A stretch of 45,282 nucleotides of DNA from Paracoccus sp. IB05. GTDB lineage: Bacteria > Pseudomonadota > Alphaproteobacteria > Rhodobacterales > Rhodobacteraceae. The stretch is taken from NCBI RefSeq assembly GCF_016405985.1, contig NZ_JAEFCF010000044.1, positions 1-45,282 on the forward strand, read 5' to 3'. Numbering within the stretch: the first letter of the stretch is position 1; each line of letters begins with the position of its first letter. Below are positions 16,992 through 24,262 of this stretch, one piece after another. A program made the translations under genes and the position numbers. The notes below the pieces were generated by a model. It made no database searches and was not told the DNA's origin. It saw only the letters and a list, made by a program, of their open reading frames with translations.

Positions 16992-17624
16992 TCAGGCCAG
17001 ATCCTTGCGCGCCTGTGCTACCAGTTGCTTCAGTTCAGAGCCGGATTTCTTGCCGAACAATGCATCGTTGCCGGCGATGAAGGTGGGCGTTCCCATCAGC
17101 CCCATATGGTCACCAAGGGCCATGGATTGCGCAATATGGCCCTCGACATCGGCAGACCGCATGTCGCGTCGCAGCTTTGCCAGATCAAGCCCGACCTCCT
17201 GCGCGACCCGCATCGCCGAAGCCTCTTCGGCCCGCCCTCGGATTGCCATCAACCCGCTGTGGAACTGCCAGTATTTCCCCTGTTTCACGGATGCCAGCGA
17301 GGCACGGGCGCAAAACTCGGAACTTTCGCCGAAAACAGGCCATTCCCGCAGCACCACACGCAGGTGCGGATCGTCCCCGATCAGCTTGCGGATCACCGGA
17401 ACGCTGGTCCGGCAATGCGGGCAATTGTAATCGAAAAACTCGGTCAGGGTGACATCGCCCTTCGAATTACCCAGCACGGGCGAGAAGGGCTGCCGCTCTA
17501 TCGCGTCGCGCAACTCGGGTGGCATGGGATTATCTTGTGCCCGTGCCATGGGCACGCCGACGGACAGGGTAAGGCCCGAGACCAGTCCGAGCGTGGTAAA
17601 TTCGCGTCGTTGCAGCTTGCGCAT
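16992..17624 (-). CDS. DsbA-family thiol:disulfide protein
   Basis: A 210-residue thioredoxin-fold protein of the DsbA/BdbD/Com1 type. The active site CPHC (C68-C71) follows FFDYN, and the cis-proline loop GTPTF comes near the C-terminus. The N-terminal 30 residues contain QRREFTTLGL and a hydrophobic run ending ARAQ, which reads as a Tat-type or a Sec signal, so the protein is periplasmic. CPHC is the motif of oxidising DsbA, but relatives of this group can also act as reductases or isomerases. The gene heads a minus-strand set with nDsbD, cytochrome b561 and the DevBCA exporter; 109 bases with a regulatory box separate it from nDsbD. Confidence 0.88.
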   Translation of the reverse strand: MRKLQRREFTTLGLVSGLTLSVGVPMARAQDNPMPPELRDAIERQPFSPVLGNSKGDVTLTEFFDYNCPHCRTSVPVIRKLIGDDPHLRVVLREWPVFGESSEFCARASLASVKQGKYWQFHSGLMAIRGRAEEASAMRVAQEVGLDLAKLRRDMRSADVEGHIAQSMALGDHMGLMGTPTFIAGNDALFGKKSGSELKQLVAQARKDLA

Positions 17625-17677
17625 GGTCTGATCTCCGGGCTCGTGAAAGGGTTTGATCCAGCCTCTGGCCCCTACCC

Positions 17678-17696
17678 CTTAACCGGGCCTTAAGCG
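17678..17696 (-). promoter_or_regulatory. PmrA/OmpR-type direct-repeat box, copy 2
   Basis: CTTAACCGGGCCTTAAGCG, one base different from 16906-16924. It lies 54 bases before the dsbA-like start, a normal activator position. Two near-identical copies before two segments of one functional set suggest a shared response regulator, but no such regulator is encoded in the window. Confidence 0.55.
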
Positions 17697-17703
17697 CCCC
17701 CGG

Positions 17704-19092
17704 TCAGAGCGCGCCCAGCAGTTTCCACCACAGGAAATCTATGGGCAGCAGCACAAGGAAGGTGATCAGCGCCAGCGGCAGGGTGATCCGCAGCAAATGG
17801 CCCAGCTTTTCGCCCGACATCTGCATGGCAACCACCAGCGGCCCGACCTGATAGGGAAAGATCACCGTTGAAAACCCGATCACCTGCGTCATCAGCACGG
17901 TGTTCAGGCTGAACCCGGTCTGCGCGGCCAGATCTCCGGCCATCGGCGTCAGCACGGCCGGAACACCCGGCACTGTGGTGAACAGCCCCGTCACCGCCGA
18001 CATCAGCGACAGCGAGGCGAAGTTTGTCGCATCCGCTCCCGGCTCCAGCGGCAGCGCCGCGATCAACGCCTGCCCAAGCATCGCCCCCAGCCCGGAAGCA
18101 TTGACCAGTGCCCCGAGCGCCAGCGCCCCGGCGACAAAGAGCAGCATCCCGAAATCGACCGAGGCCTTGAAGGCCGGCGGCGTGACCACGCCGAAGCCCG
18201 GCAACAGCAGCAGCACAGCCGCCACCAGCCCGATCCAGGCCGAGTTCACGCCATGCAGACTGTCGGTCATCCACAGCGCCAGCGTCGCCAGCAGGATCAC
18301 CGTCACCCGGATCCGCGCGGCGGGGCTGACCGGCTTGTCGCCTTTGGCGGCCTCGGGCGCAGGCAGGGCTGCGCCGGGCGTATCCGGGAACATCCACAAG
18401 ACCAGAACCACGACCGCCAAGCCCTTCAGCACCCCCAGCACCGGAAAATGCAGCAGCAGATAGTCCATATAGCCGAAATGCGCGCCATGGATGGTCTCGG
18501 CCGCGCCCGACAATACCATGTTCGGGATGTTCGACGGCAGGATGGTGAAGCCGGGCATATTGGTGCCGATCGCCAGCACCGATGCGATGCCGATCCGGCC
18601 CTTCGATCCCGGCCCGAACCCCATCTGATCGGCCAGCGCCATGCCGACCGGCACCATCACCACCGCGCGCCCAATCGAGGACGGCATCAGAAAGCTCAGC
18701 AGAACCGATACCGCCATCAGCCCCGCAATCAATCGCGGATAGCTGCCGGTCAGCAGCGGCGCAAGGCCTCGTGCCAACATCGCGCCCAGCCCCGATATCG
18801 AGATCGCCGCCCCGATGACAAAACCCGAAACGATCAGCCAGACGGCGGTTGAGGAGAACCCGGCAAAGGCCAGATCGGGCGGGGCCAGACCAACGACCAG
18901 CAGCACCGCGAAGAAGATCAGACTGGCCAGATAGCCAGGCACAAGGCTCGTGGCCCAAAGCACCAGCGTGATCAGCACGATGCCGAGGATCCGCGCCTGA
19001 TCCGGCATCAGCATTGGCGGCGGCAGGATCGCCATCACCAGTGCCAGCAGGGCAACGAGGGCTGTAAGAATATGTTTGGCGGAAAACGTCAT
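17704..19092 (-). CDS. SLC13/DASS-family anion transporter
   Basis: A 462-residue membrane protein with about twelve hydrophobic helices and two matching halves, each with a re-entrant hairpin. The substrate motifs are MPSSIGRAVVMVPVGMAL followed by ILPSNIPNMV in the first half and TTVPGVPAVLTPMAG in the second. These replace the SNT signatures of dicarboxylate carriers, so the substrate is probably another anion; sulfate or an organosulfonate would fit the neighbourhood but is not shown. It is divergent from an AraC-type regulator with 75 bases between the starts, so regulation by that protein is likely. It ends 8 bases before the PmrA-like box of the next cluster. Confidence 0.85.
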   Translation of the reverse strand: MTFSAKHILTALVALLALVMAILPPPMLMPDQARILGIVLITLVLWATSLVPGYLASLIFFAVLLVVGLAPPDLAFAGFSSTAVWLIVSGFVIGAAISISGLGAMLARGLAPLLTGSYPRLIAGLMAVSVLLSFLMPSSIGRAVVMVPVGMALADQMGFGPGSKGRIGIASVLAIGTNMPGFTILPSNIPNMVLSGAAETIHGAHFGYMDYLLLHFPVLGVLKGLAVVVLVLWMFPDTPGAALPAPEAAKGDKPVSPAARIRVTVILLATLALWMTDSLHGVNSAWIGLVAAVLLLLPGFGVVTPPAFKASVDFGMLLFVAGALALGALVNASGLGAMLGQALIAALPLEPGADATNFASLSLMSAVTGLFTTVPGVPAVLTPMAGDLAAQTGFSLNTVLMTQVIGFSTVIFPYQVGPLVVAMQMSGEKLGHLLRITLPLALITFLVLLPIDFLWWKLLGAL

Positions 19093-19167
19093 CTGATCAA
19101 ACCGAAGAGGCTGGTTGGTATCAGCTCTGATCTAGCCTTGACCGCACCCTTGTGCCAGACTGCGATC

Positions 19168-19983
19168 ATGACAACAGATGTCGCCAAACCGCCAGATTTC
19201 GACCCCTCGGATATCGCCTTCACGATAGACCCGGCGCGCCCCATCCTGACTCATGGAAGGGTGATCGCCGCCGGACGCGCGGTGCGCCCGCACAGCCATC
19301 CGCGCGGTCAGCTTCTGTGGGCCATGCGGGGCGTCCTGCGCGTGGTCAGCAATTCCTGTATCTGGCTGGTACCGCCAAGCCACGCCGTCTGGATCCCCGG
19401 CGGTATGAAACATCAGGTCACAATCGAGGCAGAGGCGGAACTGCTGAACATCTATGTCGACCCTTCGGTCACAGTGCGCCCGCCAACACGGCCGATGCCC
19501 TGCTGCGCAGTGCTTTTGCTGACACCGCTGGCGCGCGAACTGATCCGCAGGCTTGGCGACAGCGATACCTCCGCCCCTTTCGATGAGCGGCTGCTCAGGT
19601 TCTGCGCCGTGCTGCTCGATGAGATCGAAGGCCTCTCCGAGGCGCCGCTGAACCTGCCCGGCGGTCAGGACGAGCGGCTGGTCCGGGTGACCCGCCATCT
19701 GATCTGCCATCCGGAAGACCCGAGCCAGCTTCCCGAACTGAGTCAGATCGCGGGCGCTAGCCCCCGTACGCTGGAGCGGCTGTTCCGCGCCGAGACCGGG
19801 CTCAGCTTCCGGCAATGGCGGTCGAAACTGCGTCTGCTCAGCGCGATCGAGGCGCTGAACCGCGGTGAAAGCAGCACGACCATCGCTTTTTCGATGGGTT
19901 ACAGCAGCCCGAGCGCCTTCATCGCCGCGTTCCGCGAAGTCTTTGGAACGACACCACAGCGCTTTCTGAACAACGGCTCGTAA
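19168..19983 (+). CDS. AraC-family transcriptional regulator
   Basis: A 271-residue regulator. The N-terminal half is a cupin-like sensor (HSHPRGQLLWAMRGVLRV, then WIPGGMKHQVTIEAEAELLNIYVD), and the C-terminal 100 residues carry the two helix-turn-helix units of AraC (LSQIAGASPRTLERLFRAETGLSF and TTIAFSMGYSSPSAFIAAFREVFGTTPQRF). The open frame extends back to 19072, but that part would overlap the SLC13 gene; the ATG at 19168 matches the family, where proteins begin shortly before the cupin. It is divergent from the SLC13 transporter and most likely controls it. It converges with the TrmO-like gene. Confidence 0.9.
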   Translation: MTTDVAKPPDFDPSDIAFTIDPARPILTHGRVIAAGRAVRPHSHPRGQLLWAMRGVLRVVSNSCIWLVPPSHAVWIPGGMKHQVTIEAEAELLNIYVDPSVTVRPPTRPMPCCAVLLLTPLARELIRRLGDSDTSAPFDERLLRFCAVLLDEIEGLSEAPLNLPGGQDERLVRVTRHLICHPEDPSQLPELSQIAGASPRTLERLFRAETGLSFRQWRSKLRLLSAIEALNRGESSTTIAFSMGYSSPSAFIAAFREVFGTTPQRFLNNGS

Positions 19984-20064
19984 ATCCGGTTACGACGAGG
20001 CGATTGCCTTCGCCCCGCCGTAACCATCCACTGGCCTTCGGGACGCTGAGGGCCAGGGGAAGTT

Positions 20065-20475
20065 CTATGCCTTTGTCGACCTGCCGCCACAGGAAACCGG
20101 CTTGATATCCAGTAGAGCCGTGCCATCGAGGCAATCGAGGGGACCGACGACAAGAATATGCCCCTCTACCGCGATCAGTGGCACCCGCGACAGCGCCACC
20201 GGATTGGGGCGATGCGGGGAGCGCATGGCAAAAACCCCGCGCTCGCCCCCGTCATGCGGACTGACCGAGCGCAGCACATCGCGCGCTGCGCGGTCAAACC
20301 AGTAGAGGAGATCCAGCTCAGACGCCGACAGAGCATGAAGCGCTTCGGCATATTCCGGCAGGATTTCCAGACGCGCTTCCTCCCCGCCCCGTCCCGGGCC
20401 ACTCGGACAATCCGCCAGCGTCTTCCATGGGGTGCGGATCTGGCCGATGGGCCGCAAAAGGATGGGCGAGTTCAT
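20065..20475 (-). CDS. TrmO/TsaA-family protein
   Basis: A 136-residue single-domain protein of the UPF0066 family, whose E. coli member TrmO methylates t6A37 in some tRNAs using S-adenosylmethionine. The family signature FAMRSPHRPNPVALS (about 80-95) and the later DCLDGTALLDIKP are present. Compared with the 235-residue E. coli protein it lacks the C-terminal domain, and after LDIKP the usual tyrosine and acidic residues are replaced by VSCGGRS. The gene overlaps the small membrane protein gene by four bases and ends the sulfide-oxidation operon. Single-domain relatives occur widely; a methyltransferase role is likely but its substrate here is uncertain. Confidence 0.8.
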   Translation of the reverse strand: MNSPILLRPIGQIRTPWKTLADCPSGPGRGGEEARLEILPEYAEALHALSASELDLLYWFDRAARDVLRSVSPHDGGERGVFAMRSPHRPNPVALSRVPLIAVEGHILVVGPLDCLDGTALLDIKPVSCGGRSTKA

Positions 20476-20828
20476 GGCTTTGCCGCCTTGCCGCGCAACA
20501 GCGACTGTGCGGTATAGACGAGGATCGCGGCTCCGACCGCACCCGCCACTGACACCAGCAGCAGCACGATCACATCAATCGGGCCACCGATGTCGCCAAA
20601 GCCCGAACTGGTCACATTTTGCACGAACAGCACCGCCGCAATGGCGCCGAACGGCATGGCAACCTGCGCCCAGAGGAATTTGCGCCAGGACACTGCCCGA
20701 TCCCGCATCAGGACGTAGAGATAGGCCGCCGTCACAAGAACGGCAGCGGCCACCATCACCCATAACAGGCCGCGCCCGAAGATTTCCTCGAGCACCGCGA
20801 TCATCGTCGAAAACGTTAGCTCCTGCAT
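20472..20828 (-). CDS. Small membrane protein (DUF5368-like)
   Basis: A 118-residue protein with three hydrophobic helices (about 19-40, 52-70 and 83-110). It resembles the DUF5368 proteins of Rhodobacterales, which have no assigned role. It lies 12 bases after the sulfide:quinone oxidoreductase gene and overlaps the TrmO-like gene, so it is co-transcribed with the oxidoreductase and could serve as a membrane anchor or partner for it. That partnership is inferred only from the operon. No cysteine or haem ligand pattern is visible. Confidence 0.65.
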   Translation of the reverse strand: MQELTFSTMIAVLEEIFGRGLLWVMVAAAVLVTAAYLYVLMRDRAVSWRKFLWAQVAMPFGAIAAVLFVQNVTSSGFGDIGGPIDVIVLLLVSVAGAVGAAILVYTAQSLLRGKAAKP

Positions 20829-20840
20829 GTTCCCTCCTCC

Positions 20841-22178
20841 TCAGGCCCTGCCGCGCAGCATTGCGTTATAGGTGGCCTTCAACGCCACCTCCTTCATCAG
20901 CCAGCTGATCCACAACTCCTCCAAGGGTGCGATGAGACCGGGGAAGGAGGGCACAAGGTTGTTGTGATAGTCGAATTCCACCAGCATCGCCTTGCCGACA
21001 CGGGTGATCATCGGACAAGAGGTATAGCCGTCATAGACCGTCGTGCCTTCGCGACCCTGGATGGCGGCGATCAGGTGATCCTCGACCACCGGCACCTGCC
21101 ATTTCACGCTCGCCGCCGTCTTGCCCTTCGGCACCCCCGCCACATCGCCGAGCGCGAAGATCTCGGGATAGCGCAGGTGGCGCAGGGTCTTCATGTCGCA
21201 TTCGACCCAGCCCTGGTCGGACCATTTATCCGCCCAGGACAAGCCCGATTGCCGGATCATCTCGGGCGCGCGCTGCGGCGGGATAACGTGCAGATAGTCA
21301 TAGGGCATCTCGGTGGTGGATTTCACCACGGCGCCCGTCGCCGGATCGGTGGTCATTGTGGCGAATGTTGCCCGTTTCGCCCCGGCGTCGATGGTGGTCA
21401 GGGTCTGGCCGTAATGCGGGGTGATCTTGCGCTCGCCGAACAGCATCCGCACTTTTTCCGAGACGATCGGCACCGAGAACAGCACCTGCTGTGGGCAAGC
21501 GTAATGGGTCTCGTATTTGCCCTTGGCACCCCCACGGCTGGCGATGTCGTCGATCAGGAACGTATGTTTCAGCGGCGCGCCGGCGCATTTCATCTCGGTC
21601 GCGGGGCGGGTGAAGAGACCAATGCCGCCCTCCTCGGTGAACTTCTGCGCGGCCTGCCATGTCTTCGCGGCGTGCTCCGGCCCGGCATAAAGCGCGCCGA
21701 TGCCGTTCTGCCCGACCATATCCAGCGCAAAGCCCTCGATGGCATCATGGTCCAGCACGAGGCCGGGCGCGACCACCAGAAAATCATAGTCCAGCCGCTT
21801 GCCGCTTTCGGTAGAGACGGTCTTTGCCAGCGGGTCGATGGCGGCGGCCTTCTCAGTAATCAGCGTCACGCCTTGCGGCAGCCAGTCGGTGGTCTGGCTG
21901 ACGACATAATCCGCCGGTTTCAGCCCCGCCGCAACCAGAGACAGCCCCGGCTGATAGAAATGTTCCTTGCGTGGATCGACCAGAGTGATTGCCGCACCGT
22001 CCAGCCGCTGGACCAGACGATTGGCAAGCGTCGCACCACCCGCCCCCGCGCCGATGATCACGATCCGCGCCTTGGTCGCCAGCTTCGCCGCCTGCGCCTC
22101 GCCACCAAGGCCAAGCGCCAGCGCCCCAACCGCGCCCAGCCCCAACAGGCCACGCCGCGTGCTTCGAAATTCCGTCAT
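20841..22178 (-). CDS. sqr: Sulfide:quinone oxidoreductase-like flavoprotein with Tat signal
   Basis: A 445-residue FAD enzyme resembling type II sulfide:quinone oxidoreductases, including mitochondrial SQRDL. The dinucleotide motif IIGAGAGG (41-48), the catalytic cysteine in EMKCAGAPLK (C198), the second in DGYTSCPMIT (C388) and the FAD-closing FALGDVAG (from about 341) are in the expected order; C228 and C327 are further cysteines. The C-terminal helices EELWISWLMKEV and LKATYNAMLRG fit membrane attachment. The reaction is oxidation of sulfide to a persulfide with electrons passed to quinone. Unusually for this type, the N-terminus is a twin-arginine signal (TRRGLLGLG, hydrophobic run, cleavage near residue 30 at AQA-AK), implying a periplasmic position. 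It lies in an operon with dsrE- and osmC-type genes. Confidence 0.88.
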   Translation of the reverse strand: MTEFRSTRRGLLGLGAVGALALGLGGEAQAAKLATKARIVIIGAGAGGATLANRLVQRLDGAAITLVDPRKEHFYQPGLSLVAAGLKPADYVVSQTTDWLPQGVTLITEKAAAIDPLAKTVSTESGKRLDYDFLVVAPGLVLDHDAIEGFALDMVGQNGIGALYAGPEHAAKTWQAAQKFTEEGGIGLFTRPATEMKCAGAPLKHTFLIDDIASRGGAKGKYETHYACPQQVLFSVPIVSEKVRMLFGERKITPHYGQTLTTIDAGAKRATFATMTTDPATGAVVKSTTEMPYDYLHVIPPQRAPEMIRQSGLSWADKWSDQGWVECDMKTLRHLRYPEIFALGDVAGVPKGKTAASVKWQVPVVEDHLIAAIQGREGTTVYDGYTSCPMITRVGKAMLVEFDYHNNLVPSFPGLIAPLEELWISWLMKEVALKATYNAMLRGRA

Positions 22179-22241
22179 CGTGAAGTCTCTCCTCCCTGCA
22201 AAACAAGGGCGGGCGGAGGGTGCCCCCCGCCCGCCCTCCCC

Positions 22242-22691
22242 TCACGCAGCCTCGCGCGTGATGATCTCGGCCTCGCCTTCCAGCAATTTGTGGACCGGGC
22301 ATTTGTCAGCCATCGCGACCAGAAGCGCGCGGTCCTCGGGGGTCAAATCGCCGATCAGGGTGACGACCCGCTCGAAGGCATGGGGCTTTTCGCCGGTCGG
22401 AGCCGGATCGGCGCCCATGCTCATCACCGGCGCGCGCAGGTGGCGCACCTCGACCGACACATCGTCGAGCGTGATTTTCTTGCGACCCGCGACCATGCGG
22501 ATCGTCATCGTGGTGCAGGCGGCAAGGCCGGCCATCACCAGTTCGAACGGATCGGGGCCGGTGTCCTGCCCGCCATAGGTTCCCGGCTCATCCGCGCCAA
22601 GAATGTGGTGGCCCACATTGATATATTGCCCAAAGGGGCCAAAGCCGCTTTCACGGGCCTTCACGACATTGCGTTGCGGAGCATTACTCAT
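22242..22691 (-). CDS. OsmC-family protein
   Basis: A 149-residue thiol protein of the OsmC/Ohr fold. The two redox cysteines stand at C59 in LAACTTMTIRM and C131 in DKCPVHKLL, as in OsmC-like peroxidases. Classical members reduce organic hydroperoxides with dithiol cofactors; in sulfur operons relatives are thought to act on persulfides. The late position of the second cysteine and the acidic tail resemble the OsmC-like group rather than Ohr. It is 30 bases after the dsrE-type gene and 63 before the flavoprotein gene, on the same strand. Confidence 0.87.
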   Translation of the reverse strand: MSNAPQRNVVKARESGFGPFGQYINVGHHILGADEPGTYGGQDTGPDPFELVMAGLAACTTMTIRMVAGRKKITLDDVSVEVRHLRAPVMSMGADPAPTGEKPHAFERVVTLIGDLTPEDRALLVAMADKCPVHKLLEGEAEIITREAA

Positions 22692-22721
22692 GGGATCTGT
22701 TCCTTGTCGGGGGAAATGCGT

Positions 22722-23093
22722 TCAGGTGATCTGCAGCGAGCCTTTGGCAGCCATCATCAGGTCGATCACCTCGGGCGCGGTGACGATCTCGTAGCCGGGC
22801 ACCATCTGCTCAGTGCTGAACCCGTTATGGATCATGCAGGATTTGCAGATGCCGATCCGGCCACCGCCCGCGATGAATTTCGCCAGCAGATCCGGGACCG
22901 GCTCGAAGGGCTTGCCCACGTCGATCCCCGCAGTCGCATCGGGCTGGCCGAGTTCGACCGCTTCGACCATCAAGAGCACCATCGCACTGTGCCCCTTTTG
23001 CAGCGCGTTCAGCGACATGGTGAATGCTACGGTGACCTTGGCCGGGTTGGCGCGGCCATCGAACAAGGTTGCGACGAAATCAGCGGATTGCAT
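22722..23093 (-). CDS. DsrE-family protein, cytoplasmic
   Basis: A 123-residue DsrE/F-type protein. The core has the expected Rossmann-like pattern (KVTVAFTMSLNALQKGHSAMVLLM), and a cysteine pair sits in GICKSCMIHNGF (C83, C86). DsrE-like proteins bind and pass sulfane sulfur as a cysteine persulfide between enzymes. The open frame reaches back to 23273, but AAAGGAGAG just before the ATG at 23093 fixes the start. There is no signal peptide, unlike the second DsrE protein of the window at 28266. It is the first gene of the leftward sulfide operon and is divergent from the Crp/Fnr regulator. Confidence 0.85.
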   Translation of the reverse strand: MQSADFVATLFDGRANPAKVTVAFTMSLNALQKGHSAMVLLMVEAVELGQPDATAGIDVGKPFEPVPDLLAKFIAGGGRIGICKSCMIHNGFSTEQMVPGYEIVTAPEVIDLMMAAKGSLQIT

Positions 23094-23220
23094 GGGTCTC
23101 TCCTTTAATCCGGGACAGAGCTGGGGCCGGGGCCGGGCAAAATCGCGCCGACCGGGCACCGTTCTTTTTCGAATTGGAACAGGAACCCGCTGCGGGCAAG
23201 ACTGCCAATCTGCCATGATA

Positions 23221-23236
23221 TGTCGCCAAAGCGACA
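23221..23236. promoter_or_regulatory. Inverted repeat, Crp/Fnr-type operator candidate
   Basis: TGTCGC-CAAA-GCGACA, a perfect 6-bp inverted repeat with 4-base spacer, in the 224-base gap between the divergent dsrE-type and Crp/Fnr genes. The half-site and spacing resemble the sites of Crp/Fnr proteins, so the neighbouring regulator is the natural candidate for binding it. A second copy was not found elsewhere. Confidence 0.5.
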
Positions 23237-23317
23237 GACCATCACCGGGCACACCCTGATCGGGCCTGCCCATATTCAGCCGTTCCTGCTAGAATCCTTT
23301 TCAACGCAGGAGAGCAG

Positions 23318-23980
23318 ATGGACGACTGGACCGCATATTTCAAAGAAATGGATCAGCTTCCTGCTCCGATGCGCAAATCCCTTCTGCGCAACAGCCGTAA
23401 GCTGCAGTTCCCGGTCGGATCGCGCCTGTTCGGGCCGGGGCAGCCCGCAGAGTATCTGCTCCTGCTGGTCTCGGGGAAGCTCAGGGTCACCCAGGTTTCC
23501 GACACCGGGCGCGAGGTCGTTCTCTACCGGGTTGGCGCGGGGGAAAGTTGTGTGCTGACCTCGGCCTGCATGCTGGCCTATGACGATCTGGCAACCGAAG
23601 GCGTGGCGGAAACCGATATCGAGGCCATCGGCATCCCCCGGTCCACCTTCGACGAGATGATGGCGCTGTCGCCCGACTTCCGCGGCTTCGTCATGCGGGC
23701 CTGGTCGAGGCGGGTGACGGATCTGTTGTCGCTGATCGACGATATCGCCTTTCAGCGCATCGACCTGCGGCTTGCCACGCGGCTGCTGGCGCTGGCCGAA
23801 GGTGACACCGTCCATGCCACGCATCAGCAACTCGCCGCTGAACTCGGCTCGGCGCGCGAGGTGATCAGCCGGACGCTGTCCGAGTTTCAGCGCCGGGGAT
23901 GGATCGAACAGGCCCGGGGCGAGGTTCGGCTGATCGACCGGCACGCGCTCGAAAAACTGACGCGGGAGCCGGAACTGTAA
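23318..23980 (+). CDS. Crp/Fnr-family regulator of the sulfide island
   Basis: A 220-residue regulator: cyclic-nucleotide-type beta-roll (about 20-110), long dimer helix (about 115-145) and C-terminal winged helix with recognition helix in THQQLAAELGSAREVISRTLSEF (168-190). It lacks the N-terminal cysteine cluster that binds iron-sulfur in Fnr and also the cAMP phosphate-cassette residues of Crp. Instead C78 and C84 lie close together in GESCVLTSACML, in the loop where other members sense ligands. Two thiols there could sense persulfide or sulfide through a disulfide or polysulfide bridge; this is inference. AGGAGAG precedes the start. It is divergent from the sqr operon and parallel to the YeeE/YedE-dioxygenase operon, well placed to control both. 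Confidence 0.88.
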   Translation: MDDWTAYFKEMDQLPAPMRKSLLRNSRKLQFPVGSRLFGPGQPAEYLLLLVSGKLRVTQVSDTGREVVLYRVGAGESCVLTSACMLAYDDLATEGVAETDIEAIGIPRSTFDEMMALSPDFRGFVMRAWSRRVTDLLSLIDDIAFQRIDLRLATRLLALAEGDTVHATHQQLAAELGSAREVISRTLSEFQRRGWIEQARGEVRLIDRHALEKLTREPEL

Positions 23981-24007
23981 CCAAGTCACCGACGGGAAGT
24001 CGCGGTC

Positions 24008-24025
24008 GTGGCATCCGCATGCCAC
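24008..24025. promoter_or_regulatory. Perfect inverted repeat before the DUF2892 gene
   Basis: GTGGCAT-CCGC-ATGCCAC, 7-bp arms with a 4-base spacer, ending 24 bases before the ATG at 24050. It may be an operator or a small hairpin that ends crp transcription; there is no T-run. Confidence 0.4.
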
Positions 24026-24049
24026 GAAACACAGTCCCGAGGTGTCCCG

Positions 24050-24262
24050 ATGATCAAGAATCTTGGCCAACCCGACCGCATCCTGCGCTTGGTGGCCGGA
24101 AGTGTCGCAGCCGTGATCGCATGGCTCTACGGGGGCGGCTGGCCGGTGCTCGGCCCCGTGCTTTGGGCCGTGGCGGCCGTATTGATCCTGACCGCAGCCT
24201 TTGCCACCTGCCCGGCCTACAGGCTGTTCGGCCTGTCCACCTGCCCGCTGAAAAAGAAATGA
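24050..24262 (+). CDS. DUF2892 (YgaP-like) membrane protein
   Basis: Seventy residues with two hydrophobic helices (about 14-28 and 35-52) and the conserved ending CPAYRLFGLSTCP with C54 and C65. DUF2892 proteins resemble the membrane part of the rhodanese YgaP and are regularly found with sulfide-handling genes; the cysteine pair may take part in sulfane-sulfur transfer at the membrane. The frame is open from 24008, but that would run through the inverted repeat; the ATG at 24050 gives the usual MIKNLGQPDR start. The stop overlaps the next start in ATGA. Confidence 0.85.
   Translation: MIKNLGQPDRILRLVAGSVAAVIAWLYGGGWPVLGPVLWAVAAVLILTAAFATCPAYRLFGLSTCPLKKK

Noticed and set aside
17690-18958. 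A 422-residue frame overlapping the SLC13 gene on the same strand
   Set aside because: Its glycine- and arginine-rich translation lacks helices, whereas the other frame gives a clean transporter.
20964-23108. A 714-residue open frame opposite sqr, osmC and dsrE
   Set aside because: It crosses three well-supported genes and their gaps on the other strand and resembles no family; long antisense frames are common at this GC content.
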